From NCBI GenBank assembly GCA_963733105.1, contig CAVTCB010000018.1:868001-932000 (forward strand): a stretch of DNA of 64,000 nucleotides, in the 5' to 3' direction. Shown here one piece after another: positions 17,761 through 26,409 of this stretch. The notes under the pieces are model-generated. The model saw nothing but the letters and a program-made list of their open reading frames with translations, did no database searches and was not told the DNA's origin. Position 1 is the first letter of the stretch; every line of letters begins with the position of its first letter. A program made the position numbers and the translations under genes. The stretch comes from JAFAYN01 sp963733105. Its GTDB lineage: Bacteria; Gemmatimonadota; Gemmatimonadetes; Longimicrobiales; Longimicrobiaceae.

Positions 17761-18512
17761 GCAACGGCCTCCTGAAGGTCCTCGGCTGGAACGCCACCAT
17801 CCTCCACGGCGACCCGGCGGTCTTCGACCGCTGGCAGTGGCTGCGCGGGCACCTCACCCCCGGTCCGGTGCGGACCTTCGACGCGGGGTGCGGCTCGGGC
17901 GCCTTCACCATGTACGCCGCCAAGGTCGGGAACCAGGCGGTGGGGATGTCGTTCGACCGCGCCAACCAGGAGAAGGCGGAGGAGCGCGCCCGCATCCTGG
18001 GGCTGGACAACGTCCGCTTCGTGACCGGCGACCTGCGCGAGCTGGACCGGCACGCGCCGGGGCTGGGGACCTTCGACCAGGTGATCTGCCTGGAGACGAT
18101 CGAGCACATCCTGGACGACCGCAAGCTGGTGGCGGACCTGGCCTCGCTCCTGAAGCCGGGGGGGAGGCTCCTCCTGACCACGCCGTACAAGCACTACCGC
18201 CCGCTCCTGGGGGACAAGCTCTCGGAGGTGGAGGACGGGGGGCACGTGCGCTGGGGGTACACGCACGAGGAGCTGGAGCGCCTCTTCGCGGAGCAGGGGC
18301 TGGAGACGACGGCGAAGGAGTACGTGAGCGGGTGGGTCCCGCAGAAGATCATGAACCTGATGCGGCGCGTGGGGCGGGTGAACGCCATGGCGGGGTGGGC
18401 GCTGACCTTCCCGCTGCGGGTGTTCCAGCCGCTGGACGCGCCGGTGACGCGGATGACCGGCTACCCCCACCTGAGCGTGGGCGTGGTGGCGGTGAAGCGC
18501 CCCACCGCCTGA
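17757..18512 (+). CDS. Class I SAM-dependent methyltransferase
   Basis: A 251-aa methyltransferase with the SAM motif FDAGCGSGAFTMYAA near residue 43, the acidic GMSFDRANQEKA strand, and FDQVICLETIEHILDD near residue 112. The order matches UbiG/Methyltransf_11-type enzymes, which in glycan clusters methylate sugars. It starts with an ATGA overlap on the GT4 gene, so the two are translationally coupled. Acceptor unknown. Confidence 0.82.
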   Translation: MSNGLLKVLGWNATILHGDPAVFDRWQWLRGHLTPGPVRTFDAGCGSGAFTMYAAKVGNQAVGMSFDRANQEKAEERARILGLDNVRFVTGDLRELDRHAPGLGTFDQVICLETIEHILDDRKLVADLASLLKPGGRLLLTTPYKHYRPLLGDKLSEVEDGGHVRWGYTHEELERLFAEQGLETTAKEYVSGWVPQKIMNLMRRVGRVNAMAGWALTFPLRVFQPLDAPVTRMTGYPHLSVGVVAVKRPTA

Positions 18513-18533
18513 GGCCGGGGAAGACGACGCGCA

Positions 18534-20190
18534 ATGCTCTTCAACTCGCTGGAGTTCCTGGTCTTCTTCCCCGTGGCGGTGGCGGTGCTGTTCTCGCTCC
18601 CGCACCGGTTCCGGAGGTTCTGGCTGCTGGCGTGCAGCCTGTTCTTCTACATGAGCTGGTCGCCGGTCTTCATCCTGCTCATCCTGTACTCCACCACGAT
18701 CGACTACTTCGTCGCGAAGAAGCTCGACCGCACGGAGGGGGAGAAGGCCCGGAAGTGGTGGCTGGGTGTGAGCCTGGTGACCAACTTCGGCGCGCTCTTC
18801 TTCTTCAAGTACTACAACTTCTTCATCGAGAGCTGGGCGTCGGCGCGCGCGGCGATGGGGCTCCCCTTCGAGCCGCCGCTGCTGCACGTGATCCTCCCGG
18901 TGGGGATCTCGTTCTACACCTTCGAGGCGATCAGCTACACGATCGACGTGTACCGCCGGCGCCACCCGGCGGAGCGCGACTACGCGCGGCTCCTCCTGTT
19001 CATCCTGTTCTTCCCCAAGCTGATCGCGGGGCCCATCGAGCGCGCGGGGCACCTGATCCCGCAGTTCGAGCGGAAGCTGGTGTTCGACTACGACCGGGTG
19101 GCCTCGGGGCTCCGGCTGATGCTGTGGGGGTTCTTTAAAAAACTTGTCATCGCCGACCGGCTCACGGTGTACGTGGACCAGGTGTACGGCGCGCCCGGGA
19201 GACTACAACGGGACGCCGGTGCTGCTGGCGACCTACTTCTTCGCCTTCCAGATCTTCTGCGACTTCTCGGCGTACTCGGACATCGCGATCGGGGCGGCGC
19301 GGGTGATGGGGTACGACCTGCTGGAGAACTTCCGCCGGCCGTACCTGGCGCGCTCCATCAAGGAGTTCTGGGGGCGCTGGCACATCTCGCTCTCCACCTG
19401 GTTCCGCGACTACCTGTACATCCCCCTGGGGGGGAACCGGGTGTCGCGGCGGCGCTGGTACTGGAACCTGGTGGTGGTGTTCCTGGTGAGCGGCTTCTGG
19501 CACGGGGCCAACTGGACGTTCGTGGTGTGGGGCGGGCTGCACGGCTTCTACCAGGTGTTCGGGCTGATGACGGCGGGGGCGCGCGACCGGGCCTGGGGCG
19601 CGGTGGCGCGCGCGGCGGAGACGGTGCGCGCCTTCCCGACCACGCTCCGCGCGGTGGCGGTGCCGGGGCTGTCGCCGGCCGGCATCCCCGCGGGCGCGGC
19701 GCCGGTGCCGGCGGGGACGTACCTGGCCTCGTCGTCGGCGACCCTGGAGGGCGGGCCGGCGCACGCGGCCGGCCCGGGCGGCGCGCCCCGGGCCCCGCTG
19801 GGGGAGGGCGGGGTTGTCCTCCCGCCGTACCTGGCGCGCCTGCGCAGCGTGCTGGCGGCGCTGCTCACCTTCCACCTGGCGGTGTTCGCCTGGATCTTCT
19901 TCCGCGCCGGCTCGCTGTCGGACGCCTTCCAGGTGATCGGGGGGATCTTCGGGCGGGGCGGGGCGAACGGCTCGCTGAACGTTGCGCTCGGCTACTACGA
20001 GATCGGGATCGGGCTGGCGGCCATCGTGGTGATGGAGTGCGTGCACCTGGTGCAGGAGGGGCGTGACGGGGAGCGCATCCTGGCCTCGCTCCCGGCGTGG
20101 GCGCGCTGGGGGATGTACTACGCGCTGGCGGTGGCGATCCTGATGTTCGGGCAGTTCAAGGTGACGCAGTTCATCTACTTCCAGTTCTGA
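18534..20190 (+). pseudogene. MBOAT O-acyltransferase (AlgI/PatA-like), one apparent frameshift
   Basis: A multi-pass membrane-bound O-acyltransferase that would move acetyl groups across the inner membrane for glycan O-acetylation. The N-terminal half (LFNSLEFLVFFPVAVAVLF, KYYNFF, PVGISFYTFEAISYTIDVYR) is in one frame. After an extra base near 19200 the protein continues as DYNGTPVLLATYFFAFQIFCDFSAYSDIAIG and WGRWHISLSTWFRDYLYIPLGGNR, with catalytic His in FWHGANWTFVVWGGLHG. Rejoined length is about 551 aa, with a Pro/Gly/Ala-rich cytosolic insert near residues 370-430. One inserted base explains the break, so the gene may be intact in the organism. Confidence 0.82.
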
Positions 20191-20193
20191 GCA

Positions 20194-21150
20194 ATGGTGG
20201 CGAAGCTGTTCCGCAGGGTGGCGCTCTTCCTGGCGCTGGGGCTGGTCCCGCTGGGGGCGCTGTACCTGGTGAGCGAGAGCGTGTCGCCGGTGTACGCCGA
20301 CCAGAAGCTGCGGGTGCGCTTCCTGGAGGAGTCGGCGGACTCGCTGGAGGCGCTGGCGGTGGGGAACTCGCACAACCTGGCGGTCGACTTCGACGCGCTG
20401 GGGATGCGGGGCTTCCACATCTGGCAGGGGGGGACGGACCCCTTCGAGCTGGAGTACCAGCTCCGCTACCTGATGCCGCGCGTGCCGCGGGTGCGCACGG
20501 TGTTCATCCCGGCGTCGTACTTCCTCTTCGTGAGCGACAACGCGGCGCTGGTGACGGAGGACCGCTCGGACCTGCGCCGCTCGTTCTACGCGGCGCAGCC
20601 GCAGCCGCGCTGGATCGCGGGCGACTTCACGCACTTCCTGGAGGCCCACGCGGCGCCGGTGGCGCGGCCGGACCACTGGCTGGGGGTGGTGAAGGGGCTG
20701 GCGACGGGGCAGCGCGTGGGGGTGCCGACGGAGCGGAGCTACTGCCGCCCGGTGCTCCTGACGGCGGACTCGCTGGCGAGGGACGCGAGCAAGCGGCTGG
20801 AGCTGCACCGCGACCTGTACGTCGAGATGTCGCAGAACCACCCGCGGCTGGCGGACGACGCGCAGGCGGCGCTGTCCCGCGCGGTGGACGGGCTGCGGGA
20901 GCGCGGGGTGCGGGTGGTGTTCTTCACGCCGCCGTACTACCACCTCTACGAGCGCGGCTTCGACGCGCGGGTGCGCGACGACATGCGCCGCCGGATGGCC
21001 GCGCTGGCGAGCCGCCCGGGGGTGGAGTGGCACGACCTGTCGCAGGACCCGGCGCTCACGCGCGACCCGGCCAACTTCATGGACGGGGACCACCTGAGCT
21101 GCCGCGGGGCCGCGGCGTTCTCGCGGCGCCTGCGCGCGGAGATGAAGTGA
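20194..21150 (+). CDS. Membrane-anchored SGNH-like partner of the MBOAT acyltransferase
   Basis: A 318-aa protein with an N-terminal signal anchor (residues about 7-27) and a periplasmic domain. AVGNSHN near residue 56 occupies the block I nucleophile position, and DGDHLSCRGAAAF near residue 295 supplies a DxxH pair, as in AlgJ/AlgX/PatB-type proteins that pass acetyl groups from the MBOAT partner to the polysaccharide. It starts 4 nt after the MBOAT stop. The match is by layout and motif rather than overall similarity; a DUF1574-like family is the closest description. Confidence 0.68.
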   Translation: MVAKLFRRVALFLALGLVPLGALYLVSESVSPVYADQKLRVRFLEESADSLEALAVGNSHNLAVDFDALGMRGFHIWQGGTDPFELEYQLRYLMPRVPRVRTVFIPASYFLFVSDNAALVTEDRSDLRRSFYAAQPQPRWIAGDFTHFLEAHAAPVARPDHWLGVVKGLATGQRVGVPTERSYCRPVLLTADSLARDASKRLELHRDLYVEMSQNHPRLADDAQAALSRAVDGLRERGVRVVFFTPPYYHLYERGFDARVRDDMRRRMAALASRPGVEWHDLSQDPALTRDPANFMDGDHLSCRGAAAFSRRLRAEMK

Positions 21151-21157
21151 CCCCGCG

Positions 21158-21205
21158 TCTGGTACGAAGTGCCGTTCCCGTATATCTTTGGCGGACGTTT
21201 CCGCC
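21158..21205 (+). promoter_or_regulatory. Weak predicted promoter with adjacent inverted repeat
   Basis: TATATC at 21181-21186 is preceded at 17 nt by TCTGGT, a poor -35. GGCGGA-CGTT-TCCGCC at 21190-21205 forms a 6-bp stem. It lies between the SGNH gene and the esterase lipoprotein. Confidence 0.3.
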
Positions 21206-21230
21206 CCTGTCCACCTTCTCCTCCAAGGCC

Positions 21231-22308
21231 ATGAAGCGAGTTCTCCCGCTCCTTGCCGTGATCACCCTGGCCGCGTGCAGCGGCGAGGGTGGCGGTCCCA
21301 CGCCGCCGCCCGAGCAGCCCAAGGTGGCCTCGCTGGACTTCACCGCGCCCGCGGACTCGGTGGAGGAGCTGAAGACGCTCCAGCTCACGGCCGTTCCCAA
21401 GGACAAGAACGGGAACGCGATGACCACGCACGTCTGGCTGACGGTGGACTCGTCGCGGATCGCGTCGGTTCACGAGCAGACGCGCGTGCTGGAGGCGAAG
21501 GCCCCCGGGTTCGTGACGGTCACCGCGACGTCGGAGAACATCACCAAGACCATGAAGGTCCGGGTGACGCCGTTCGGGCCCACGCCCCCGGCGGATCGCC
21601 CCGGCGGGTGGAAGGTGTTCCTCCTGATGGGGCAGTCCAACATGGAGGGGCAGGGGAGCACGGTGGCTACGTCGCTCCCGATCTGCAGGGCCGCGTCTTC
21701 GTGCGCACGGACACCGACTTCGTCCCCGCGCGCGAGCCGGTCTCCGCCTTCGGCGCGGGCCCCTCGGTGGCGTTCGCGAAGCAGATAATGGACAATGGCA
21801 TGGGCGACACGATCGCCCTGGTCCCCTGCGCGCGGGGCGGGACCACGATCGAGAAGTGGGCGCGCAACACCACTTCGAGCTCGCTGTACGGGGCCTGCCT
21901 CCGCAGGGCGTGGGGCGCTTACGGGAAGGGGCGCGTGGCCGGGGTGCTCTTCTTCCAGGGCGAGTCCAACGCGCGCCCGACCCCACAGGGATGCCGAACG
22001 CCACCGCGGACGGGTGGGGCAACCTGTTCCGCAACTTCGTCGGGGACCTCCGCCAGGACCTGCGCGACCCCGACCCTCCCGGTGGTCTTCGCGCAGATCG
22101 GCGACTACGGCCCCTTGTTCGCAGCGGTTCGCCGGCCGCTGGGCCACCGTGCAGGCGCAGCAGGCGGCGGTGGCGGGGTCCATGGGCTCCAAGGTCCGGA
22201 TGATCGAGACCCGGGGGCTGGCCCGGAAGGACGACCTGCACTACACGACGGCGTCGTACATCACCATCGGGCAGCGCTTCGCGAACGCGTACTGGGAGCA
22301 TACGGTAG
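21231..22308 (+). pseudogene. SASA-type carbohydrate acetylesterase lipoprotein, several frameshifts
   Basis: The N-terminus is a lipoprotein signal (MKRVLPLLAVITLAACSGEG), followed by an Ig-like domain (residues about 40-115) and the catalytic block FLLMGQSNMEG of sialate/carbohydrate acetylesterases. The rest of the domain is present but in changing frames: GGYVAPDLQGRVFVRTDTDF, FFQGESNARP, MPNATADGWGNLFRNF, LPVVFAQIGDYG and RFAGRWATVQAQQ, ending with the catalytic-His region LHYTTASYITIGQRFA. Breaks lie near 21658, 21980, 22072 and 22121. The natural stop is unclear; TAG at 22306-22308 is one candidate. It could trim acetyl groups from the glycan. It may be a decaying gene or a poorly sequenced one. 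Confidence 0.65.
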
Positions 22309-22338
22309 GCCCTCACCCGGCTCGCTTTAGGCTCGCCA

Positions 22339-22367
22339 CCCTCTCCCAATTCTGGGAGAGGGTTTTT
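22339..22367 (+). terminator. Intrinsic terminator after the esterase gene
   Basis: CCCTCTCCCA-ATTC-TGGGAGAGGG forms a 10-bp stem followed by TTTTT. The same stem sequence recurs without the T run at 56191-56218, and with changed loops at 22581-22606 and 38643-38666. Confidence 0.75.
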
Positions 22368-22400
22368 CGTTGGTGGGGGCCTCCACTGCCCGGTGAGCCC

Positions 22401-22546
22401 CGGGCGAATGAATTCGCTGCAACAAAGGCACGAAGTCCGCCTTCGCGGACTGGCGGGCTGCGCCCGCGCGCTCCGCGCTCCGGCCGGCGAGATCTCCGCC
22501 GTTCTCCCCTCCCCCCTTGTGGGGGAGGGGTCGGGGGTGGGGGGTA
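22401..22546 (-). repeat. Composite dispersed repeat, copy 2 (reverse)
   Basis: The core CGGGCGAATGAATTCGCTGC...GTCCGCCTTCGCGGACTG (22401-22452) is followed by the GCGCTCCGCGCTCC spacer and the GC-rich hairpin module, the exact reverse of copy 1. Confidence 0.85.
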
Positions 22547-22580
22547 CGCCGCGCGCACCGGACCCCCAGGAACGCGTCAC

Positions 22581-22606
22581 CCCCTCTCCCAGCATTGGGA
22601 GAGGGG
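22581..22606. repeat. Hairpin of the CCCTCTCCCA family
   Basis: CCCCTCTCCCA-GCAT-TGGGAGAGGGG gives an 11-bp stem. It sits 35 nt beyond the reversed composite repeat and has no T tract. Confidence 0.7.
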
Positions 22607-22773
22607 GCCGGGGGGTGAGGGCCCGCCGTTGCCAGGGACTCTCCGCCGTCGGATCGCAGGTCGTTCGCCAGAGTGCGGAAACGTACGCAACGGTGTGGGC
22701 CGGGGCGGGGCCCGGGATGCATGATGTTGATCGAAGCCAGTCGGAGCATTCCCATCCAGAAACGGGTTGCATC

Positions 22774-23931
22774 ATGCCTGCTTCGCCCCGATCGACCACC
22801 CGCCCGACGCACCGCGCCGGCTTCCTGCTCACCTTGCTGGTCCTCACGGCGTGTCAGGGGCAGGACGACCGCTCACCCGGGGTGCTGCACCCCGTCGATC
22901 GGCTTCTGGCGTACCCCCTGGAACCGTCGTCGACCGTCGACCTGCGATCGAGCCGGCCCATCTCCGGCTCCTCGCGGGCGCGCGACTATTTCCGGGTCGG
23001 GTCGGACCCCGTCCGGATCGGCACACTCAACGGGGCCCGTGAAACCGTCTTCGGGAAAGTCCAGGACCTCGCCGTGGATGCCCGGGGAAACCTGTACGTG
23101 CTGGACCAGCGGTACAACGAGGTGCGGGTCTTCGACAGCTCCAACCAGTACCAGTACTCCATCGGCAAGGCCGGCCGCGGCCCCGGGGAGCTCTACTCTC
23201 CGCAGGCCATCACGGTGGACAGCGCCGGGCGCCTGTACGTGGCCGACGTTCCGGGCGTGATCCACGTCTTCGATCCCACGCCGGACGGGCTCGCTTACCG
23301 GGAGACGCTCAACGTCGAGATCGGCGTCCTCGACATGTGCGCGATGGGGGACGCGCTGTACGTCAACGGCACGTCGTCCGCCAATCGGCACGTGATCCAC
23401 CAGTTCGATCTGCGGGGAAAGCCGGTACGCTCCTTCGGCAGGATCTACAAGTCCGACGACCCGATGGTCAACTTCCAGCTCGCCCGGGGACACCTCGCGT
23501 GCATCCCGGAAGAACGGATGGTGGCCTTCGTTCCCGCTTCGATCCTCCCGGTGGTGATCGGATACCGGGCGGACGGCTCCGCCGCGTGGGTGTCGCGGTT
23601 CGCGGGATACAGGCCGGTCCACCTGACGCAGACGGCGAACGGCAGCTCCGTCGACCTCCCCGCGGACGGCTTCAACCAGGTCGACATGGTCTCGTACCTC
23701 CCCTCCGGCTCGCTCCTGGTCCAGGTAGCCACACGGCTGCCGAACCCGACGACGCGTGAGCCGGAGCTCCGTGAGATACGCAGCTACGCGTTCTCGATCC
23801 GCTCCGGAGAGGGCTCCTTCGTCTCGTCGACGCTTCCCCTGATCGGGGTAGCCGACCGGAAACGGTTCGTTTCGACGTCCGAAGACCCGTATCCCACGAT
23901 CACGATCCACGGCTTCGCGGCCGTCCGATGA
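22774..23931 (+). CDS. 6-bladed beta-propeller (NHL-type) lipoprotein
   Basis: A 385-aa exported lipoprotein with the signal RAGFLLTLLVLTAC and Cys at about residue 28 as the lipid site. Repeated strands such as GNLYVLDQRYNEVRVFD, GELYSPQAITVDSAGRLYVADV and VIHVFD are typical NHL/6-bladed propeller blades. Propellers of this kind bind proteins or peptides at the cell surface, and no enzyme motif is visible. ATG at 22774 was chosen as it directly precedes the signal peptide. The stop overlaps the next ATG (ATGA). The three genes to 24856 appear to be one unit unrelated to glycan synthesis. Confidence 0.8.
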   Translation: MPASPRSTTRPTHRAGFLLTLLVLTACQGQDDRSPGVLHPVDRLLAYPLEPSSTVDLRSSRPISGSSRARDYFRVGSDPVRIGTLNGARETVFGKVQDLAVDARGNLYVLDQRYNEVRVFDSSNQYQYSIGKAGRGPGELYSPQAITVDSAGRLYVADVPGVIHVFDPTPDGLAYRETLNVEIGVLDMCAMGDALYVNGTSSANRHVIHQFDLRGKPVRSFGRIYKSDDPMVNFQLARGHLACIPEERMVAFVPASILPVVIGYRADGSAAWVSRFAGYRPVHLTQTANGSSVDLPADGFNQVDMVSYLPSGSLLVQVATRLPNPTTREPELREIRSYAFSIRSGEGSFVSSTLPLIGVADRKRFVSTSEDPYPTITIHGFAAVR

Positions 23932-24614
23932 GGCTCCCGGGAACCGGCGCTTCGCCTCGCGTCTACACGGTCGGCGTGGCTGCGCTGGCCATGGCGCTCG
24001 CGCTCGGGCTGGCTCTGCCGAAGCTGGCTCCCGCGGTCGGCGCGTCTCTTTCCCGATCCCCGGACCGGCCGTCGTACGTGCCCGCCTTCGAGCTGAAGGA
24101 GGGCCGCCAGATCGCCCTCGTCTACGTGGGCAAGGCTGCCTGTGCATGGTCCAACCGCGAGGAGATGCCCCCGGCGGTGGAGAGCATCAAGCTGAGCCTG
24201 CTGCGGCAGGCGCGCGAGCGGAACGCGTCGTTCGTCGTGATTGGCATCGCACCGGACTGGGCCCCTGAAAGAGGCATCGCACACCTTTCCAAGTTCGGGC
24301 GCTTCGACGAGATCGCTACCGGGAGCAGCTGGTCGAACACGCTCGCGGGCACCCTGGAAGGCTTCGCGGGGAGGGTGTCGACGCCCACGGTCCTCGTCCT
24401 CGAGCGCACGGTCGAGGTCAGAGGCGGCGGCGCTTCCGCGGGGGCGCGTGAGATCAGCAACCGGCGGCTGCTGGCAAAGAAGATCGGGGTCTTCGAAATC
24501 CGGAAATGGGCCCGCGGCGGAGCCGTGCTGCCCGATTTCCAGGACGTAGACGACACCGGTACGGACCGGGCGCGAGCGCGCCCGGCCAGACCCTCTCCCG
24601 AGGAGGCACCATGA
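23928..24614 (+). CDS. Membrane-anchored thioredoxin-fold-like protein with CxxS
   Basis: A 228-aa protein with one N-terminal membrane segment (about residues 12-37), then a predicted thioredoxin-like domain. VYVGKAACAWSN near residue 66 places a single Cys in a C-A-W-S motif where thioredoxins have CxxC, and STPTVLVLE near residue 147 resembles the cis-Pro loop. A CxxS protein could act as a monothiol isomerase or redox chaperone for a Cys-rich substrate. The start overlaps the propeller gene and the stop overlaps the peptide gene, both as ATGA. The fold is inferred from motif order only. Confidence 0.55.
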   Translation: MRLPGTGASPRVYTVGVAALAMALALGLALPKLAPAVGASLSRSPDRPSYVPAFELKEGRQIALVYVGKAACAWSNREEMPPAVESIKLSLLRQARERNASFVVIGIAPDWAPERGIAHLSKFGRFDEIATGSSWSNTLAGTLEGFAGRVSTPTVLVLERTVEVRGGGASAGAREISNRRLLAKKIGVFEIRKWARGGAVLPDFQDVDDTGTDRARARPARPSPEEAP

Positions 24615-24856
24615 CAGTCTGGATGCGCAGCAGGATCACCCTGGGTCTCGCCCTGTCCGTCCTGACGGGTGCGCTGGTCGCCGAGCGCCTCTCCTCCCAG
24701 GAAGAGGACACGGCGGTCGGGGTCATCGACGTCGGCAGTGAGATCGATCCCAAGTGCGAGTACGACGCCTGCTTCACGGATGGCAACTGCAACCAGCACA
24801 CCGAGAAGTGGAGCTGCGACGAGACCGCGAAGGGGTGCCAGTCCAGATACTGCTAA
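24611..24856 (+). CDS. Secreted six-cysteine peptide
   Basis: An 81-aa precursor. Residues 6-29 look like a signal peptide, followed by an acidic spacer and a Cys-rich end with pattern C-x4-C-x5-C-x8-C-x6-C-x4-C closing on the final residue. Six Cys allow three disulfides; the pattern does not match the defensin-type pair at 38.7 kb. A perfect AGGAGG lies 4 nt before the ATG, so strong translation is expected. The ATG overlaps the upstream stop. Function unknown: toxin, signal or adhesin-like ligand are all possible. The gene faces the AraC gene, and the two stop codons overlap. Confidence 0.72.
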   Translation: MTVWMRSRITLGLALSVLTGALVAERLSSQEEDTAVGVIDVGSEIDPKCEYDACFTDGNCNQHTEKWSCDETAKGCQSRYC

Positions 24857-25707
24857 GGGAGCGAGCCGCGGCGGAGCCGGGTAGGCCCGCGCCTCCCCGG
24901 CTCCGCCGTAGCGCCACGCGCAGGCCGGTTGCAGCGCCTCGACAGCTCGTTCAGCACGACCTCGAACCCGCCCCGCGTCCGAAGCTCGGTCGGACAGACG
25001 CCCAGGGATCGCCGGAGCTGATTGCGGAACGAGTTCACCGAGGAGAAGCCCAGGCTCAACGCCACGCTTTCCACCGAGCAGGCCGAGTCCTGCAGGAGAT
25101 GGGCGGCGCAGAGCAGCCGGAGCCAGACGATCAGCTTCCCGATGGAAGGGAGCCCTTCCTTCTTGAGGTGCTCACGCAACGTCTTCGTGTCGCGGTGATA
25201 GAAGCGGGCAGCCGTTCCCGGCGTGAGGGGGAGCCGTACGTTCTGGATCAGGTACCGGATCAACGCCTCGGTCTCGGGGGTGAGGCGGTTGCCGAGCACC
25301 GCGACCACGTCGTTGGCGACCCGGTCGATCGGCAGCTCCTCCAGCAGAGCCAGGAGGGTGGCCGGCGTGTCGTCCACGTCCCGCGCCGCCACGCCACGTA
25401 CCCCGGCGCTCGCCAGGCGGAGGATGTCCTGGGCGGCGCTCCGGTCGAAGTCCCCGTACGCGAAGAGCGCGGTGGTCGGGAACGCAGCCGCCCACGACGC
25501 GCAGGCATCGGCGTTCAGCTCACCCGATGCGTAGGGATCGAAGACCAGGATGTTCGGGGGTGACGTGCGCGCGATCCGGAACGCGTCCGCCCAGTCGTCG
25601 GCAAAGCAGAGCTGATGCACCCCGGCATCGGGGCGATGGACCTTCGAGGCGGCCTGGATCCGGGCCCGCATGACGGGATCCGGGAGGAGAGCGAGAAGGT
25701 TTGTCAT
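24853..25707 (-). CDS. AraC-family transcription regulator with receiver-like N-terminus
   Basis: A 284-aa regulator. The C-terminal HTH pair contains KTLREHLKKEGLPSIGKLIVWLRLLCAAHLL and SVESVALSLGFSSVNSFRNQLRRSLGVCPTELR, the AraC signature. The N-terminal 120 residues have alternating strands and helices with NILVFDPYASG, resembling a degenerate response-regulator receiver. ATG at 25707 was preferred over an upstream TTG at 25755 because an AGGA box lies 9 nt before it. It is convergent with the peptide operon and is a candidate regulator of it. Confidence 0.8.
   Translation of the reverse strand: MTNLLALLPDPVMRARIQAASKVHRPDAGVHQLCFADDWADAFRIARTSPPNILVFDPYASGELNADACASWAAAFPTTALFAYGDFDRSAAQDILRLASAGVRGVAARDVDDTPATLLALLEELPIDRVANDVVAVLGNRLTPETEALIRYLIQNVRLPLTPGTAARFYHRDTKTLREHLKKEGLPSIGKLIVWLRLLCAAHLLQDSACSVESVALSLGFSSVNSFRNQLRRSLGVCPTELRTRGGFEVVLNELSRRCNRPARGATAEPGRRGPTRLRRGSLP
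24869..24908. terminator. Strong hairpin between convergent peptide and AraC genes
   Basis: CGGCGGAGCCGGG pairs perfectly with CCCGGCTCCGCCG (13 bp). It lies 12 nt after the peptide stop and overlaps the last codons of the AraC gene. No T tract, but it is placed to separate the convergent units. Confidence 0.6.
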
Positions 25708-25881
25708 CGAAGCGAATTCCTGCAAAAGAATGTTCTCGCCGAACTGCGTGAACAAACCGATGCGTAAGAGAGCTCCCTGCGCCCGTTCTCGACCTCTGTC
25801 AACGCGCAGTCCTCGCAGTCGCGAGGTGGGCGTTTATTAGGCGACAAGTATTCAGCACTAAGCGCGCCACGAGCCCTGCGT

Positions 25882-26028
25882 CGGGCGAATGAATTCGCTG
25901 CAACGAAGGCACGAAGTCCGCCTTCGCGGACTGGCGGGCTGCGCCCGCGCGCTCCGCGCTCCGGTCGGCGAGATCTCCGTCGTGCTCCCTTCCCCCCTTG
26001 CGGGGGAGGGGTCGGGGGAGGGGGGTAC
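25882..26028 (-). repeat. Composite dispersed repeat, copy 3 (reverse)
   Basis: Core 25882-25933 with the GAATTC centre, then the GCGCTCCGCGCTCC spacer and the GC-rich hairpin. It is nearly identical to copy 2; differences include AACGAAGG for AACAAAGG in the core and TTGCGGGG for TTGTGGGG in the hairpin. Confidence 0.85.
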
Positions 26029-26102
26029 CCGACGCGCCGCACCCGATGGGTCGCTCCGTCGTTGTCGTTCGCGGTTCCGCAGTACCCATAAAATCCGTGA
26101 CG

Positions 26103-26230
26103 GAGGGAGACACCGGGGCAGTTTCCGGTGGCTCACTCCGGGGCGGGGAGACTCGCGGCGGTTTCGCGAGGCTCACCGCCCCCGCGCAGGAGACCGGACG
26201 GCCGTTTCGTCCGGGCTCCGGAGCGGCCCC
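26103..26230 (+). repeat. Triple stem-loop array, copy 1
   Basis: Three hairpins about 41-42 nt apart, each preceded by GGAGA: CACCGG/CCGGTG at 26111-26130, CTCGCG/CGCGAG at 26152-26170 and CCGGACG/CGTCCGG at 26194-26214. The loops end in GTTT and each of the first two stems is followed by GCTCAC. A reverse copy is at 38371-38492. The regular period, shared loop and a changed but still paired third stem suggest a structured RNA or protein-binding array. Confidence 0.75.
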
Positions 26231-26266
26231 AAACCCGCAGAACCCCTCTCCACCCACCGCGCAAGC

Positions 26267-26295
26267 TGGCGCAAACCCGCTTCCCCCACTAAGTT
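26267..26295 (+). promoter_or_regulatory. Weak promoter candidate for the 26-38 kb operon
   Basis: TGGCGC, 17 nt, then TAAGTT at 26290-26295, within an AT-richer patch 115 nt upstream of the first gene. The -35 is poor; the placement before a ten-gene operon is the main support. Confidence 0.3.
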
Positions 26296-26409
26296 TAACC
26301 GCCTTTGCGGGGAGAAAAGCACCCAGCCGAGATGTGCTGGGGCTTTCGTGTTTCAGGGCCCGGAAACCCCTCCGCCGCCCCGACCCCGTTCCGCGCGACC
26401 CCTGAGCCC

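Larger units (their letters stand above)
22309..22773. other. 465-nt intergenic region: terminator, repeats, leader
   Basis: It contains a hairpin with a T tract (22339-22367), a reversed composite repeat (22401-22546), another hairpin of the same family (22581-22606) and about 165 nt of leader before the beta-propeller gene. No gene or clear promoter is seen. Confidence 0.75.
25708..26409. other. Intergenic region between AraC and the GT operon
   Basis: About 700 nt without a supported gene. A locally AT-rich stretch (TTTATTAGGCGACAAGTATT, 25832-25851) may hold the AraC promoter. It is followed by a reversed composite repeat (25882-26028), the triple stem-loop array (26103-26230) and a weak promoter-like TGGCGC-N17-TAAGTT at 26267-26295. 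Confidence 0.7.

Noticed and set aside
24506..24610. Longer form of the Cys-rich peptide from an upstream in-frame start
   Set aside because: The extension is Arg-rich antisense-like sequence inside the preceding gene, while ATG 24611 has a perfect AGGAGG and opens a signal peptide.
24611..24856. Defensin-like fold for the 24.6 kb peptide
   Set aside because: Its spacing C-x4-C-x5-C-x8-C-x6-C-x4-C lacks the C-x3-C and C-x-C pairs of the CS-alpha-beta pattern.
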